From positions 2,210,041 to 2,274,040 of the forward strand of contig NZ_BPIK01000001.1 in NCBI RefSeq assembly GCF_026004075.1: 64,000 bases of DNA. The letters run 5' to 3'. This DNA is from Meiothermus sp. (GTDB lineage: Bacteria; Deinococcota; Deinococci; Deinococcales; Thermaceae). The notes below the pieces were generated by a model. The model did not search any database. It saw nothing but the letters and a program-made list of their open reading frames with translations, and was not told where the DNA came from. The position numbers and the translations under genes were made by a program. This document shows positions 25,553-34,696 of the stretch, piece by piece; positions within the stretch are counted from its first letter, which is position 1; each line of letters begins with the position of its first letter.

Positions 25553-27021
25553 GCCTGGTGCTGGGCCTCGACCTGGGCACCAGCGGCCTCAAGGCGGTGG
25601 CGCTTTCCGCCAGGGGCCAGAAGGTGGCCGAGGCCCGGGCGGGCTACCCCCTCCACACCCCCCGCCCCGGCTGGACCGAGCAAGACCCCCTGGACTGGGC
25701 CCGCGCCGCCCAGGAAGCCTTGCGCGCCCTCTGTGAGCAACTGGGCGGGGCCGAGGTGGTGGGCATCGGGCTCTCGGGCCAGATGCACGGGGCGGTCTTC
25801 CTGGACAAAGCCGGGAACCCCCTATGCCCGGCCCCGCTCTGGAACGACCAGCGCACCGCCCTCGAGGTCGAGCAGATCGAACAGGCCATCCCGCGCAGCG
25901 AGCTCATCCGGCGCACCGGCAACGGGGCGGTGACCGGCTTCCAGCTCCCCAAGCTGCTCTGGCTCCGAAACCAGCACCCCGCGCTATTCCAGCGGCTCCA
26001 CAAGGTGCTGTTGCCCAAGGACTACCTGGCCTTCCTGCTGACCGGTGCACGCTCCACCGAGTATTCCGATGCCTCGGGCGTGGGGGCCCTGAACCTGGCA
26101 AAACGACGCTGGGACAGCGAGGTGCTGCAAGCCCTCGCGCTCTCCCCCGACCTCTTCCCCGAGGTGGGCGAAAGCCAGCGGGTGGTGGGCTACCTGAGCC
26201 CGGCCTGGGCCCAGGCCACCGGGCTCAAGGCAGGCATCCCGGTGGTGGCCGGGGCCGGCGACAACGCCGCCGCCGCCCTGGGCCTGGGGGTCTCGCGCTA
26301 CCGCGCAGGGGTGGGCAGCCTCTCCCTGGGCACCAGCGGGGTGATTTTCATCCCCACCGAACAGCCCATCCCCGAGCCCGAGGGCCGGGTGCACCTGTTT
26401 GCCCACGCCGACGGGGGCTACCACCTGCTGGGGGTGACGCTCAGCGCGGCGGGCAGCCTGGAGTGGCTGCGGGGCCTCTTCCCCGAGGTGGGCCTGGAAA
26501 CCCTGCTCGAGGAGGCCCTGCAGGCCCCCCTGGGCTGCGAGGGCCTGTACTTCTTGCCCTTTCTGGCCGGGGAGCGCAGCCCCTACCTGGCCCCCCACCT
26601 GCGCGGGGCCTTCCTGGGCCTCTCCCTGGCCCACCGCCGGGGCCACCTGGTGCGCGCCGTGCTGGAGGGGGTAGCGCTCAGCCTGGGCGAGGTTTATCGG
26701 GTGATGCGCCCCCTGGCCGGGGCCCGGCGGCTGCTGGCCACCGGGGGCGGCTCGGCCTCCGATTTATGGCTGGCGCTGGCAGGAGGGGCCCTGGGGGTTC
26801 CCATCCACCGGGTGGTGGGGGATGAAGGCGCGGCGCGGGGGGCGGGGATTCTGGCCCTGGTGGGGGCCGGGGTGTATCCCGGCCTCCGCGAGGCCCTGGA
26901 GGCCACAGCCCCGGCAGAGCAGCCCGCCACACCCCCGCTGGAGGGCCTCGAGCCCCTCCGCAAAGCCTATGCCCAGACGGTGGAGAAGGTGCTCGAGCTG
27001 TACGAAGATAACCGCGTCTAG
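25549..27021 (+). CDS. xylB: xylulokinase
   Basis: This 490-residue FGGY-family sugar kinase phosphorylates D-xylulose to xylulose 5-phosphate for the pentose phosphate pathway. The N-terminal phosphate-binding motif [10 protein letters not shown], the substrate segment [11 protein letters not shown] with PLWNDQRT, and the catalytic aspartate in [14 protein letters not shown] are visible. [21 protein letters not shown] is the C-terminal ATP-site signature. The start is the ATG at 25549, overlapping the xylA stop by 4 bases; the much longer open frame upstream in the same phase is only a by-product of GC-rich codons antiphase to xylA. Confidence 0.95.
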   Translation: MSLVLGLDLGTSGLKAVALSARGQKVAEARAGYPLHTPRPGWTEQDPLDWARAAQEALRALCEQLGGAEVVGIGLSGQMHGAVFLDKAGNPLCPAPLWNDQRTALEVEQIEQAIPRSELIRRTGNGAVTGFQLPKLLWLRNQHPALFQRLHKVLLPKDYLAFLLTGARSTEYSDASGVGALNLAKRRWDSEVLQALALSPDLFPEVGESQRVVGYLSPAWAQATGLKAGIPVVAGAGDNAAAALGLGVSRYRAGVGSLSLGTSGVIFIPTEQPIPEPEGRVHLFAHADGGYHLLGVTLSAAGSLEWLRGLFPEVGLETLLEEALQAPLGCEGLYFLPFLAGERSPYLAPHLRGAFLGLSLAHRRGHLVRAVLEGVALSLGEVYRVMRPLAGARRLLATGGGSASDLWLALAGGALGVPIHRVVGDEGAARGAGILALVGAGVYPGLREALEATAPAEQPATPPLEGLEPLRKAYAQTVEKVLELYEDNRV

Positions 27022-27070
27022 GCTACTCTTCCTTACAACCTCCAGAGAGCAAAGAAGCCCCTAGCAGAGC

Positions 27071-27111
27071 GTAATAAAAACAAACCGGTAGGGTCGGGGC
27101 GACCCCACCGG
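27071..27111 (-). terminator. hairpin between xylB and a small membrane-protein gene
   Basis: A two-part stem (CCGGT/ACCGG and GGGTC/GACCC) lies at 27085-27111. On the minus strand it is followed by TTTGTTTTTATTA, so it ends the small membrane-protein gene; it may also slow transcripts from xylB. Confidence 0.75.
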
Positions 27112-27131
27112 CGGGCGTTCTAGCCCATCGT

Positions 27132-27368
27132 CTAGGCAGTTTTAGGTTTTTGAACAAAGCGCAGCACAAAATAGACCACCGCGACCACAATCAGCACCGG
27201 AACCAGCACCCGCAGCAGCGCCCACACAATACCGGCCAGCCCTTTCAGGAGAGCGCCCAGGAATGTAAAGAGCCAGCCCCCCACCCACAGCACAACCAGT
27301 ACCGCTACGGCAATCAAGAGGCCCAGCACCACCCACTCGAGGATGTCCTGCAGCGAACGCTCGTTCAT
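27132..27368 (-). CDS. small two-helix membrane protein
   Basis: The 78-residue protein is almost wholly hydrophobic, with two or three transmembrane segments (about 10-35 and 45-70), a short acidic N-terminus (MNERSLQDILEWV) and a basic C-terminus (QKPKTA). I recognise no family. The start at 27368 is preferred over an open frame 24 codons longer, because the added residues are not membrane-like. It is divergent from recO and has its own terminator. Confidence 0.6.
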   Translation of the reverse strand: MNERSLQDILEWVVLGLLIAVAVLVVLWVGGWLFTFLGALLKGLAGIVWALLRVLVPVLIVVAVVYFVLRFVQKPKTA

Positions 27369-27476
27369 GAAATTTAGGATAGCACAACACCCGGTGGATT
27401 CATCCTCCTTTCGGATGAAGACGCTCCGAAGCCATCCCATCCGGCCTTATCCCAATCGGCGCTCTGCTCACGTACC

Positions 27477-28175
27477 ATGGGGGTAGTGGAACGCTACCGG
27501 CTCAGCGAAGGACTGGTGGTAGGGCGCAAGCCGCTCCCGGCCGGCGATGTGATTCTCTCGTTTGTGGGGCCGGAAGGCGCAGCCCAGGCCATCGCCCGTA
27601 AAGCCCTGCGGCCCACCGGGCGCAGCGGGCGGCTCTCGCTGTTTCACCACCTCCGGTACCAGGTCTATCAGAAGCCCGGCAACGACCTCCCCACCCTCAC
27701 CCAGGTGGAGCTGGTGGGGCGGCTCGAGGGGCTCGAGGCCCCCACACGCTTCCCCTATGCCAGCTACCTGGCCGAGCTGGCTTTTCGCATCGCTTCCCCT
27801 GAGGTGGGCAGCAAAATCTGGCCTTTGCTCACCTCGGGGCTGAAGGGCGTTGCCAAGCACCCCCACCCCCGCATCGCTCTCCTGTGGGCTGGCTGGCGAA
27901 TCCTTAAAGCCGCGGGGCTGGCCCCCAACCTGGGAGGCACGGGCCTGTATCTGCTGGATGGCGAGCGGGTGGAGCAGGGCGGGGTGTATCTGGGGCTCGA
28001 GGGCATGCAGGCCCTGGCCGCCATCCTGCGTCTGCCCGGCAGCGAGGCCATTGCAGTGCTGGAAGAAGGCGCGCCGCTGGATCGCTTGCTACAAGCTTTG
28101 CTGGCCCATGTCCGCTATGCCGTGGGAGAGCTCGGCGCGGCCCAGCTCCTCTCGAGTTCTCATGCAAAAGGGTGA
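27477..28175 (+). CDS. recO: DNA repair protein RecO
   Basis: This 232-residue recombination mediator of the RecFOR pathway binds single-stranded DNA and SSB and helps RecA load at gaps. The N-terminal OB fold is recognisable (about 8-80; EGLVVGRKPLPAGDVILSFVGPEG), followed by the helical C-terminal domain with YLAELAFRI and LLLL-rich helices. There are no cysteines at all, so the zinc site found in some RecO proteins is absent. The stop overlaps the start of the SpoIID-like gene by 4 bases. Confidence 0.85.
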   Translation: MGVVERYRLSEGLVVGRKPLPAGDVILSFVGPEGAAQAIARKALRPTGRSGRLSLFHHLRYQVYQKPGNDLPTLTQVELVGRLEGLEAPTRFPYASYLAELAFRIASPEVGSKIWPLLTSGLKGVAKHPHPRIALLWAGWRILKAAGLAPNLGGTGLYLLDGERVEQGGVYLGLEGMQALAAILRLPGSEAIAVLEEGAPLDRLLQALLAHVRYAVGELGAAQLLSSSHAKG

Positions 28176-29668
28176 GAATGACCCGGATGCAACTGGCCTT
28201 TTTGCTGGGAACTGCCCTGGGCGCGGCGCTGTTGTTCGCTGCACTCAACCAGAACCCCCCGCTACCCGCGCCCGGCGGCCAGGACATCCGCGTGCTGCTT
28301 TCTTATCAACCGGGGGCGGCGTCCTTCGAGGCGAAGTACCTCTTCCCTACCCTGAGCCTACTTCCGCTGGGAGGCAGCGTGCAGGTCTCGAGCGGCCCCG
28401 ACCACGCAAACCTGCGGCCCGTGGTAACGGTTTTTGCCGACAAACCCCTCACCTTCACCCCACAGAATAATCGTCTGGTGGCTACTTTCGAAGGGCTTAC
28501 CTTTGCCCTGGAGGGCGTGGTTCAGCTCAAACCCGCCGACCCCGCCCAGCCCGTGCTGTACCGCCTGCTCACCCGCATGTCCGAGTACCCCGGCGAACTC
28601 TGGCTCGAGCTGCGTAGCAACGGTTTGCTGGTGGTCAATCGGGTGGATTATCAGGACTACCTCAAAGGGGTGCTGCCCAGCGAGATGCCCCCACACTTTC
28701 ACCCTGAGGCCCTCAAGGCCCAGGCGGTGGTGGCCCGCACCTATGCCCTCGTCCGGCAGCAGGCCGATACCTACTGGAAACAGTTCGGGGCCGACGTGGA
28801 CGACTCGACGAGCGAGCAGGCCTACAACCACACCCGCCCCCACCCGGCCACCAACGCCGCTGTGGACGCCACCCACAACCAAATTCTAACCTTTGAAGGA
28901 AGGCCCATTCAAAGCTTCTTCTTCTCCACCAGCCCCGGTGCTACCGCCAGCATCGAGGAGGTCTGGATGGATCGGCCCCCCGCACCCTACCTGAAGGGCC
29001 TTTCCCAGACCAACCCCATCCGGGTTTCGATCGAGAACGAGACCGAAGCGCTGGCCTTTTTTCAGAACTGGAACCCCGAGGGCTTTTACGATGCCATCTC
29101 ACCTTTCTGGCGCTGGAAGCTGCGCCTGAGCCGGGAGGAGCTCGAGGCCCTCCTGCGCCGCACCCTGCCCGAAAGGGCCCGGCGGGCCCCCCAGTTCGTG
29201 CAAACCCCCGAAGGCCCGCTTTCGCCGGACGCACCGGGGTTCGAGCTGGGAACCCTGCAGAAAATCGCCGTGCTGAAGCGAACCACCGGCGGCTATGTGA
29301 CCGCGCTGGAAATCCAGACCTCCAGCGGGCGCTATGTGGTGCAGCGGGAGTCGCATATCCGCAGCCTGCTGCGGCCCGACAAGGCTTTTACCGGAGGGGC
29401 CGACGTGCTGCTGGAGCTGTGGCAGGGCGGGCCGCGCCTCAACTTCCCCAGCCTGCCCAGTGCGGCCTTTGCCCTGCAGGAGGAACGCGACGCGCGTGGA
29501 AATCTTCTGGGCCTTACCTTCTGGGGTGGGGGCTTTGGGCATGGGGTGGGGATGAGCCAGTACGGCGCGCTGGGGCTGGCCCGGCGGGGGTACGGCTACC
29601 AACAGATCCTCGAGCACTTCTACCCCGGTACCACCCTCACCACGCTCAACACCGGGGATAAACGCTGA
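28172..29668 (+). CDS. SpoIID/LytB domain protein
   Basis: The 498-residue protein has an N-terminal signal or anchor helix (about 9-25) and a SpoIID domain. Members of this family are lytic transglycosylases that act on peptidoglycan strands lacking stem peptides, or related envelope proteins. Family blocks are YQDYLKGVLPSEMPPHFHPEALKAQAVVARTYAL in pattern (about 158-190, with the acid in PSEM) and GFGHGVGMSQYGALGLA with YQQILEHFYPGT at the end. This organism does not look like a spore former, so a general envelope role is likely. Starts at GTG 28172, ATG 28178 and ATG 28187 are all possible. Confidence 0.88.
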   Translation: MRMTRMQLAFLLGTALGAALLFAALNQNPPLPAPGGQDIRVLLSYQPGAASFEAKYLFPTLSLLPLGGSVQVSSGPDHANLRPVVTVFADKPLTFTPQNNRLVATFEGLTFALEGVVQLKPADPAQPVLYRLLTRMSEYPGELWLELRSNGLLVVNRVDYQDYLKGVLPSEMPPHFHPEALKAQAVVARTYALVRQQADTYWKQFGADVDDSTSEQAYNHTRPHPATNAAVDATHNQILTFEGRPIQSFFFSTSPGATASIEEVWMDRPPAPYLKGLSQTNPIRVSIENETEALAFFQNWNPEGFYDAISPFWRWKLRLSREELEALLRRTLPERARRAPQFVQTPEGPLSPDAPGFELGTLQKIAVLKRTTGGYVTALEIQTSSGRYVVQRESHIRSLLRPDKAFTGGADVLLELWQGGPRLNFPSLPSAAFALQEERDARGNLLGLTFWGGGFGHGVGMSQYGALGLARRGYGYQQILEHFYPGTTLTTLNTGDKR

Positions 29669-29669
29669 A

Positions 29670-29694
29670 AACCCCGCGCAGCCGGCACGGGGTT
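29670..29694 (+). terminator. hairpin after the SpoIID-like gene
   Basis: A 7-bp stem AACCCCG/CGGGGTT with an 11-base loop starts 2 bases after the stop. The T-run is weak. It lies between two convergent genes. Confidence 0.6.
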
Positions 29695-29711
29695 CAGCAC
29701 CAGCCCAGGGC

Positions 29712-30275
29712 CTACGAGGCCGGCTCTGTGTTCCTCCGGAACATCACCCCCAGGCGGGGCAGCACATAGTAGTCGAGGCCGATATAGCCAGCCGTGCGCC
29801 AGGCCAGCACCAGCCAGGTAGCCACGATAAACATCCAGGGGTTCGAGCTCACCGTGCCCGCCAGCAGGAAGGCCGCATTCATGAAGCCGGCGAAGAAGGC
29901 CGCTAGACCGGTAAAGAGGCCCAGGATGAGCGCCAGTCCCACCAGAATCTCGCCGAAGGTCACCAGGTAGCTGAAGAGCACCTTGTTGGGCAGGGCCACG
30001 TTCTGGATGAACCAGGCATACCAGCCGGTTACGTCGGGGTGGTCGCCGGTGGTCTTGGTCAGGGCCCGCTCGAGGAAGCCACCCACCGCCACGCCGGCCT
30101 TGTCACCCACCCACGCCGGGTTGTTGAGCTTGCCCCAGCCCGCCTCGAGCCACTGCCAGCCCAGGTACACCCTGAGCACCAGCCAGATAGGCGCAAGCCG
30201 CACATCCGCAAAGAGGAACCTCGCGATCTTGGGCTCGGGAACCTGCAGGTTGGTGTTGATTCTTGCCGTTGCCAT
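29712..30275 (-). CDS. DoxX family membrane protein
   Basis: This 187-residue protein with four transmembrane helices is of the DoxX/thiosulfate-quinone-oxidoreductase small-subunit type. Blocks APIWLVLRVYLGWQWLEAGWGKL near the start and FGEILVGLALILGLFTGLAA in the middle are typical. Some members transfer electrons to quinone; many have no known role. I chose the ATG at 30275, which has GGAGGAGG 5 bases upstream, over a GTG two codons earlier. The gene is divergent from the mutase gene and has no thiosulfate-oxidation neighbours here. Confidence 0.83.
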   Translation of the reverse strand: MATARINTNLQVPEPKIARFLFADVRLAPIWLVLRVYLGWQWLEAGWGKLNNPAWVGDKAGVAVGGFLERALTKTTGDHPDVTGWYAWFIQNVALPNKVLFSYLVTFGEILVGLALILGLFTGLAAFFAGFMNAAFLLAGTVSSNPWMFIVATWLVLAWRTAGYIGLDYYVLPRLGVMFRRNTEPAS

Positions 30276-30492
30276 ACCCACCTCCTCCTATTTCGAAATT
30301 CAAAGTACAACCAAAAGCAAAGCAGCCATAGGTGAATCTGTACCCAAGCAAATGTCCCTATAGGGCTGCGCTCGAGGGCGTTATGATGACTCTTTTCGCT
30401 TTGAAGGCCCGATAACGGGACGGACAGCCTCAGCCGGCCCGCTCGCAACCAATTGTCTGACGGATTATCCTCCTGCTGTCTCAAATCCGTTA

Positions 30493-30498
30493 TATAAT
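30493..30498 (+). promoter_or_regulatory. leaderless-type promoter of the mutase gene
   Basis: TATAAT is followed by a 6-base gap and the ATG at 30505. There is no Shine-Dalgarno sequence. The 17 bases from TATAAT to the ATG are the same as before the gene at 32236 except for one base. Confidence 0.8.
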
Positions 30499-30504
30499 CG
30501 GGGC

Positions 30505-32160
30505 ATGGCACAGCCCAGACCCAAGCACGCCTGGATGCGGGAAACCTACCAGAAATCCCTGGCCAAGATGCCCGAGCGCAAAGTGGCCCACAAAACCCTC
30601 TCGGACATCGCCCCCGAGCCGCTTTATACCCCCGAAGACCTGAAGGACTTCGACTACACCGAAAAGTTGGGCTACCCCGGCGAGTACCCCTACACCCGGG
30701 GGGTTTACGGCTCGATGTACAGGAGCCGCCTCTGGACCATGCGGATGTTTGCTGGGTTTGGCACCGCCGAGCAGACCAACGAGCGCTTCAAGAAGCTGCT
30801 GGCCGCCGGGCAGAACGGGCTTTCCACCGCCTTCGACCTGCCCACCCTGATGGGCTACGACTCCGACCATCCGCTTTCCAAGGGTGAGGTGGGCAAGTGC
30901 GGGGTGGCGGTGAGCAGCCTGGCCGACATGGAGATTCTCTTCGAGGGGATCAACCTCGAGGAGGTCACCACCTCCATGACCATCAACTCGCCGGCCAACG
31001 CCATCTGGGCCATGTACCTGGCTGCCGCCAAGAAAAAAGGCTACGACTGGAACAAGCTGGGCGGCACCATCCAGAACGACATCCTGAAGGAATTTATCGC
31101 CCAGAAAGAGTTTATCTTCCCGCCCGAACCTTCCACCAAGCTGGTCATTGATACCTTCGAGTGGGGGCCCCGCAACGTGCCCAAGTGGAACTTCATCTCG
31201 GTCTCGGGCTACCACATCCGCGAGGCCGGCTCCACCGCCGTGCAGGAGCTGGCCTACACCCTGGCCGACGGCTTCGAGTACGTGGAGTGGGCCCTCAAAC
31301 GCGGGCTGGACGTTGACGAGTTTGCCCCCCGCATCTCGTTTTTCTTCAACGCCCACAACGACTTCTTCGAGGAAATTTGCAAGTTCCGGGCTGCCCGGCG
31401 CATCTGGGCTAAAGAAATGCGGCATCGCTATGGGGCCAAAAACCCCCAGAGCTGGATGCTGCGCACCCACGCCCAGACCGCTGGGGTCTCGCTTACCGCC
31501 CAGCAGCCCCTCATCAACATCGCACGGGTAGCCATTCAGGCCCTGGCCGCCGTGCTGGGCGGCACCAACAGCCTGCACACCGACGCCTACGACGAGGCCC
31601 TGGCCCTCCCCACCGAGGAATCGGCCAAGATCGCCCTGCGCACCCAGCAGATTATCGCCTACGAGTCGGGCGTGACCCATACCGCCGACCCGCTGGGGGG
31701 CAGCTACTATGTGGAGTGGCTCACCGACCAGATGGAGACCCAGGCCATGCAGATCATCGAGGAGATCCGGCGCATGGGCGGGGTGGTGCGGGCCATTGAG
31801 GAGGGCTACTTCCTGCGCGAGATCGCCGACGCCAGCTACCGCTTCCAGCAGGAAGTGGAGCGGGGCGAGCGGGTGATTGTGGGGGTGAATGCCTTCCAGG
31901 ACGAGGGCCTCCAGGTACCCATCCAGCTCATTGACCCCGAGGTGGAGCGCGTGCAGGCCGAGCGGCTGGCCCGGGTACGGCGCGAGCGCGACCCCCAGGC
32001 CGTACAGCAGGCCCTGGCGGCGCTGCGGCAGGCCGCCAAAGAAGGGCGCAACACCATGCCCTACTTCGTGGACTGCGCCCTGGCCTACTGCACCCTGGGC
32101 GAGATGATGGACGAACTCCGAGCGGTATACGGGGTCTACGAGGAGCCGGTGCTGGTATAG
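30505..32160 (+). CDS. methylmalonyl-CoA mutase, large (catalytic) subunit
   Basis: This 551-residue TIM-barrel subunit belongs to the adenosylcobalamin-dependent acyl-CoA mutases that interconvert methylmalonyl-CoA and succinyl-CoA. Family blocks are [23 protein letters not shown] near residue 63, [15 protein letters not shown] near 112 and [24 protein letters not shown] near 322. It lacks the C-terminal cobalamin-binding domain of full-length enzymes, so it belongs to the split type whose B12 subunit is a separate gene. That gene is not in this window. Related split enzymes include isobutyryl- and ethylmalonyl-type mutases, so the substrate is not fully certain. It is expressed from a leaderless promoter. 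Confidence 0.9.
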   Translation: MAQPRPKHAWMRETYQKSLAKMPERKVAHKTLSDIAPEPLYTPEDLKDFDYTEKLGYPGEYPYTRGVYGSMYRSRLWTMRMFAGFGTAEQTNERFKKLLAAGQNGLSTAFDLPTLMGYDSDHPLSKGEVGKCGVAVSSLADMEILFEGINLEEVTTSMTINSPANAIWAMYLAAAKKKGYDWNKLGGTIQNDILKEFIAQKEFIFPPEPSTKLVIDTFEWGPRNVPKWNFISVSGYHIREAGSTAVQELAYTLADGFEYVEWALKRGLDVDEFAPRISFFFNAHNDFFEEICKFRAARRIWAKEMRHRYGAKNPQSWMLRTHAQTAGVSLTAQQPLINIARVAIQALAAVLGGTNSLHTDAYDEALALPTEESAKIALRTQQIIAYESGVTHTADPLGGSYYVEWLTDQMETQAMQIIEEIRRMGGVVRAIEEGYFLREIADASYRFQQEVERGERVIVGVNAFQDEGLQVPIQLIDPEVERVQAERLARVRRERDPQAVQQALAALRQAAKEGRNTMPYFVDCALAYCTLGEMMDELRAVYGVYEEPVLV

Positions 32161-32223
32161 CGGCACAACAATACGTTCACCCGGGCAGCCCTGTCTAGCA
32201 ACAGATGTACCGAACCCCTGCGT

Positions 32224-32229
32224 TATAGT
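32224..32229 (+). promoter_or_regulatory. leaderless-type promoter of the hydrolase gene
   Basis: TATAGT, then 6 bases, then the ATG at 32236, with no Shine-Dalgarno sequence. Confidence 0.8.
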
Positions 32230-32235
32230 CGGGGC

Positions 32236-32892
32236 ATGGCCCTTTTTACCTACCACAAACCCAAATCGCAGCTCCCCTACGCCCTTTATCTACCCGAAGG
32301 AAAGCCCCCCAAAGGTGGCTGGCCCCTGATTTTGTTCCTGCACGGCTCCGGTGAGCGGGGTAGCGACGGCCGGAAGCAGAGCACGGTGGGCATTGGCCCG
32401 GCCATTCAAGAGAACCTCCAGCGCTGGCCCGCCGTGGTGCTGATGCCTCAGTGCCCCAAGGGGCAGCAGTGGGCCGGGGAGCCCCTGGCGCAGGCCTACG
32501 AATTGCTGAACCAAGTGGAGCAACAGCACAAAACCAACCCCCGGCGGGTCTACCTGACCGGCCTCTCGATGGGGGGCTGCGGCAGTTGGAATCTGGGCTG
32601 CCTGTACCCCCGGCGCTTTGCCGCCATCGCGCCCATCTGCGGGGCCGCCGACCCCTTTATGGTCTGGCAACGGCTGGGCAAGGTGCCCATCTGGAACTTT
32701 CACGGCGCCGCGGACGAAGTGGTGCCGGTGAGCTTCTCGAGGGCGCTGGCCGATGCTCTAGCCAAGGCCGGCAACGTCCGGGCCCGTTTCACCGAGTACC
32801 CCACCGAAAAGCACGATGTCTGGAACCGGGTGTATCGGGAGCTCGAGTTCATCCAGTGGCTGTTTGCCCAGCAGAAGCGCGGCGGTAGTTGA
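32236..32892 (+). CDS. alpha/beta hydrolase, phospholipase/carboxylesterase-like
   Basis: The 218-residue cytosolic serine hydrolase has oxyanion segment FLHGSGERG (about 35-43), nucleophile elbow GLSMGG (S about 111), acid in HGAADEVVPV and His in EKHDVW. The order and spacing resemble the phospholipase/carboxylesterase and PHB-depolymerase-like groups of esterases. There is no signal peptide. The natural ester is unknown. Two Cys (GGCGSW and LGC) near the nucleophile are uncommon but not part of the triad. The gene stands alone, with a leaderless promoter. Confidence 0.85.
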   Translation: MALFTYHKPKSQLPYALYLPEGKPPKGGWPLILFLHGSGERGSDGRKQSTVGIGPAIQENLQRWPAVVLMPQCPKGQQWAGEPLAQAYELLNQVEQQHKTNPRRVYLTGLSMGGCGSWNLGCLYPRRFAAIAPICGAADPFMVWQRLGKVPIWNFHGAADEVVPVSFSRALADALAKAGNVRARFTEYPTEKHDVWNRVYRELEFIQWLFAQQKRGGS

Positions 32893-32959
32893 AGAACGGC
32901 TACTCCACCAACAGCAAGCCCCAGACCCGCAACCGCCGGCCTGGGGCAGGTGGCTTGCA

Positions 32960-33496
32960 CTAAGCCGTTTGCAGGATGGGAATCTCCGAGAGGAAGGTGA
33001 TGGGCAGCTTGCTGTTGCCCTGGTGGAAAGCGGCCAGACGGGCTACCACGTTGGCCCCGGCCTTTTTGGCTACCTTCTCGAGCGCGTTCATGGTGCCCCC
33101 CGAGGAGACCACGTCGAAGACCAGGGCCACATTCTGGCCCATCAGCTTTTCGGCCATGCGGCTGTCCAGCCAGAGGGTCTCGGTTACGCCCAGGGTCAGC
33201 GACTCCACCTCCTGAATGATGGGGTCTTGCATATAGGGGCGGCGCTTGCGGCGCACCACCACATAGGGCTTGCCGCAGATGGCGCTCATGGTATGGGCCA
33301 GGACGATGGGGGAGGTCTCGAGGGTCAGCAGGGCATCGGTCTCGGGCGGCAGGTGCTTGACCAGCCCTTCGGCGGCGGCCTGCACCAGCTCCACATCGCC
33401 CATAATTTCAACCAGGGGGATGTGAACGCCCGGCAGGGTTTCGACCACCGGTACATGGCGGGTGATTTTGCCTATTGTGATGGGGTAGGTTTCCAT
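32960..33496 (-). CDS. phosphoribosyltransferase-like protein with altered PRPP motif
   Basis: The 178-residue protein has the type I phosphoribosyltransferase fold as in adenine or xanthine phosphoribosyltransferases, with a hood segment KPYVVVRRKRRPYMQDP. The PRPP loop is VALVFDVVSSGGTM, where the family has two acidic residues followed by xxTGGT; here the first acid is Phe and the Thr is Ser. Activity may be weak or changed, or the protein may be regulatory. GGGAG precedes the ATG at 33496. The gene upstream (33642-34184) is a paralogue with an intact loop. Confidence 0.75.
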   Translation of the reverse strand: METYPITIGKITRHVPVVETLPGVHIPLVEIMGDVELVQAAAEGLVKHLPPETDALLTLETSPIVLAHTMSAICGKPYVVVRRKRRPYMQDPIIQEVESLTLGVTETLWLDSRMAEKLMGQNVALVFDVVSSGGTMNALEKVAKKAGANVVARLAAFHQGNSKLPITFLSEIPILQTA

Positions 33497-33641
33497 AGTT
33501 ACACTCCCTCGTTGCACCAAGGACTTAGCCTATTCGAACACCATGAGGATACGTGTGAATAGCCGTATACAAAGGTCATCTGGTTCCAGGAATCACGGGG
33601 TTAGGACAGCGATTCTCTTGCCCCACTGTTCGGCCATCCGT

Positions 33642-34184
33642 TCAATCCGGTTTGAAGAGCGGCAGATGCCCCAGGGCGATCACGTCTTCGCGGGGGGAAC
33701 CCTCGGTAAACACGGCCAGCACAGCGGCTACCTGTCCGCCCACATCGGTGATGAGGTCGGAAAGGCCCTTGAGCGTGCTACCTGTCGAGACCACATCGTC
33801 TACGATAGCCACCTTTTTGCCCTTGATGAGTGGCACGTCGGTTCCGTCCAGTACCAGAAGCTGAGGCTTGCCGGTGGTGATGGAAATCACCGTGCGCGAT
33901 ACCGGGCTAATCATGTAGGGCTTCTCGGTTTTGCGGGCCACCACGTAGGGCTTCCCGGTCAGGCGTGAGAGGGCGTGGGCCAGGGGCACGGCCTTAACCT
34001 CCGGCGTCACCAGGGTTTCGATATCAGCAGGCATCCGTTGGGCCAGCGCGGCTGCGGCCTGCTCGACCACCTCGGTATCGCCCAGCATGTTGAACAGGGC
34101 CACCGCCACATCGGGGCCCACCTGCACCACCGGTAGCTCACGACGAACCCCGGCTACTTCCACCGCATAGGTTTTCACGGTCAT
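33642..34184 (-). CDS. adenine phosphoribosyltransferase-like enzyme
   Basis: The 180-residue type I phosphoribosyltransferase has an intact PRPP-binding loop [14 protein letters not shown] (about residues 124-137) and the conserved [15 protein letters not shown] segment. Such enzymes join a purine base to PRPP in salvage. Sequence resemblance is closest to the Apt/Xpt group, but the base specificity cannot be read off. It is followed, after 145 bases without a gene, by the paralogue with the altered loop. It is divergent from the bifunctional nuclease gene. Confidence 0.83.
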   Translation of the reverse strand: MTVKTYAVEVAGVRRELPVVQVGPDVAVALFNMLGDTEVVEQAAAALAQRMPADIETLVTPEVKAVPLAHALSRLTGKPYVVARKTEKPYMISPVSRTVISITTGKPQLLVLDGTDVPLIKGKKVAIVDDVVSTGSTLKGLSDLITDVGGQVAAVLAVFTEGSPREDVIALGHLPLFKPD

Positions 34185-34252
34185 AGTTTATAGGGTTATT
34201 TGAGATTCGCAAGCACATGACTTATGGCACACATGCCCCTTGAAAGGCCGCG

Positions 34253-34258
34253 TATACT
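34253..34258 (+). promoter_or_regulatory. leaderless-type promoter of the BFN gene
   Basis: TATACT, then 6 bases, then the ATG at 34265, with no Shine-Dalgarno sequence. Confidence 0.8.
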
Positions 34259-34264
34259 CAAAGC

Positions 34265-34696
34265 ATGGTACCCGCACGCATCGAAGGAATGGGAGTAGAT
34301 CCGGGGAACGGCAACCTGATCGTGATGCTCAGGGCCGAGAACGAGCTGCTCCTGCCGGTGGTGATTGGGGCCCTGGAAACCCAGAACATCATGGTGCACC
34401 TTTCGGGCGAGAAACCGCCTCGCCCGCTGGGCCCCGATCTGTTCTACAACACCCTCGAGTTGCTCGGGGTAAAGGTGCTGCGTCTTGAGATCGTCGAACT
34501 GAAAGAAGGTACTTTCTACGGTCGACTGATACTGGAACAGCGCGGCATGGAGTACGAGATTGACTGCCGCCCTTCCGACGGCATTGCTCTGGCCATCCGC
34601 GCCGGGGCCCCCATCCTGATTGCCGAGCAGGTGCTCGAGCAGGCCGGCATCAAAGAATCGCAGCTCACCCGCCAGGGAGAGCCGCCCAAGGCATGA
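34265..34696 (+). CDS. bifunctional nuclease domain (DUF151) protein
   Basis: This 143-residue protein consists of a single BFN/DUF151 domain. The family blocks LPVVIGALETQNI (about 30-42), RPLGPDLFYNTLELLGVKV and DCRPSDGIALAIRAGAPI are all present. Plant members were reported to have DNase and RNase activity; the bacterial role is not settled. Its last 4 bases overlap the start of the phosphoesterase gene (ATGA), so the two are co-translated. It has a leaderless promoter. Confidence 0.9.
   Translation: MVPARIEGMGVDPGNGNLIVMLRAENELLLPVVIGALETQNIMVHLSGEKPPRPLGPDLFYNTLELLGVKVLRLEIVELKEGTFYGRLILEQRGMEYEIDCRPSDGIALAIRAGAPILIAEQVLEQAGIKESQLTRQGEPPKA

Noticed and set aside
28172-29668. Sign of sporulation
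   Set aside because: SpoIID/LytB domains are common in non-spore-formers, and no other sporulation gene is in the window.
30490-32256. A 588-codon open frame antisense to the mutase gene
   Set aside because: GC-rich third positions keep this antisense frame open. The translation is low-complexity, His- and Gly-rich, with no domain, while the plus strand encodes a clear mutase.
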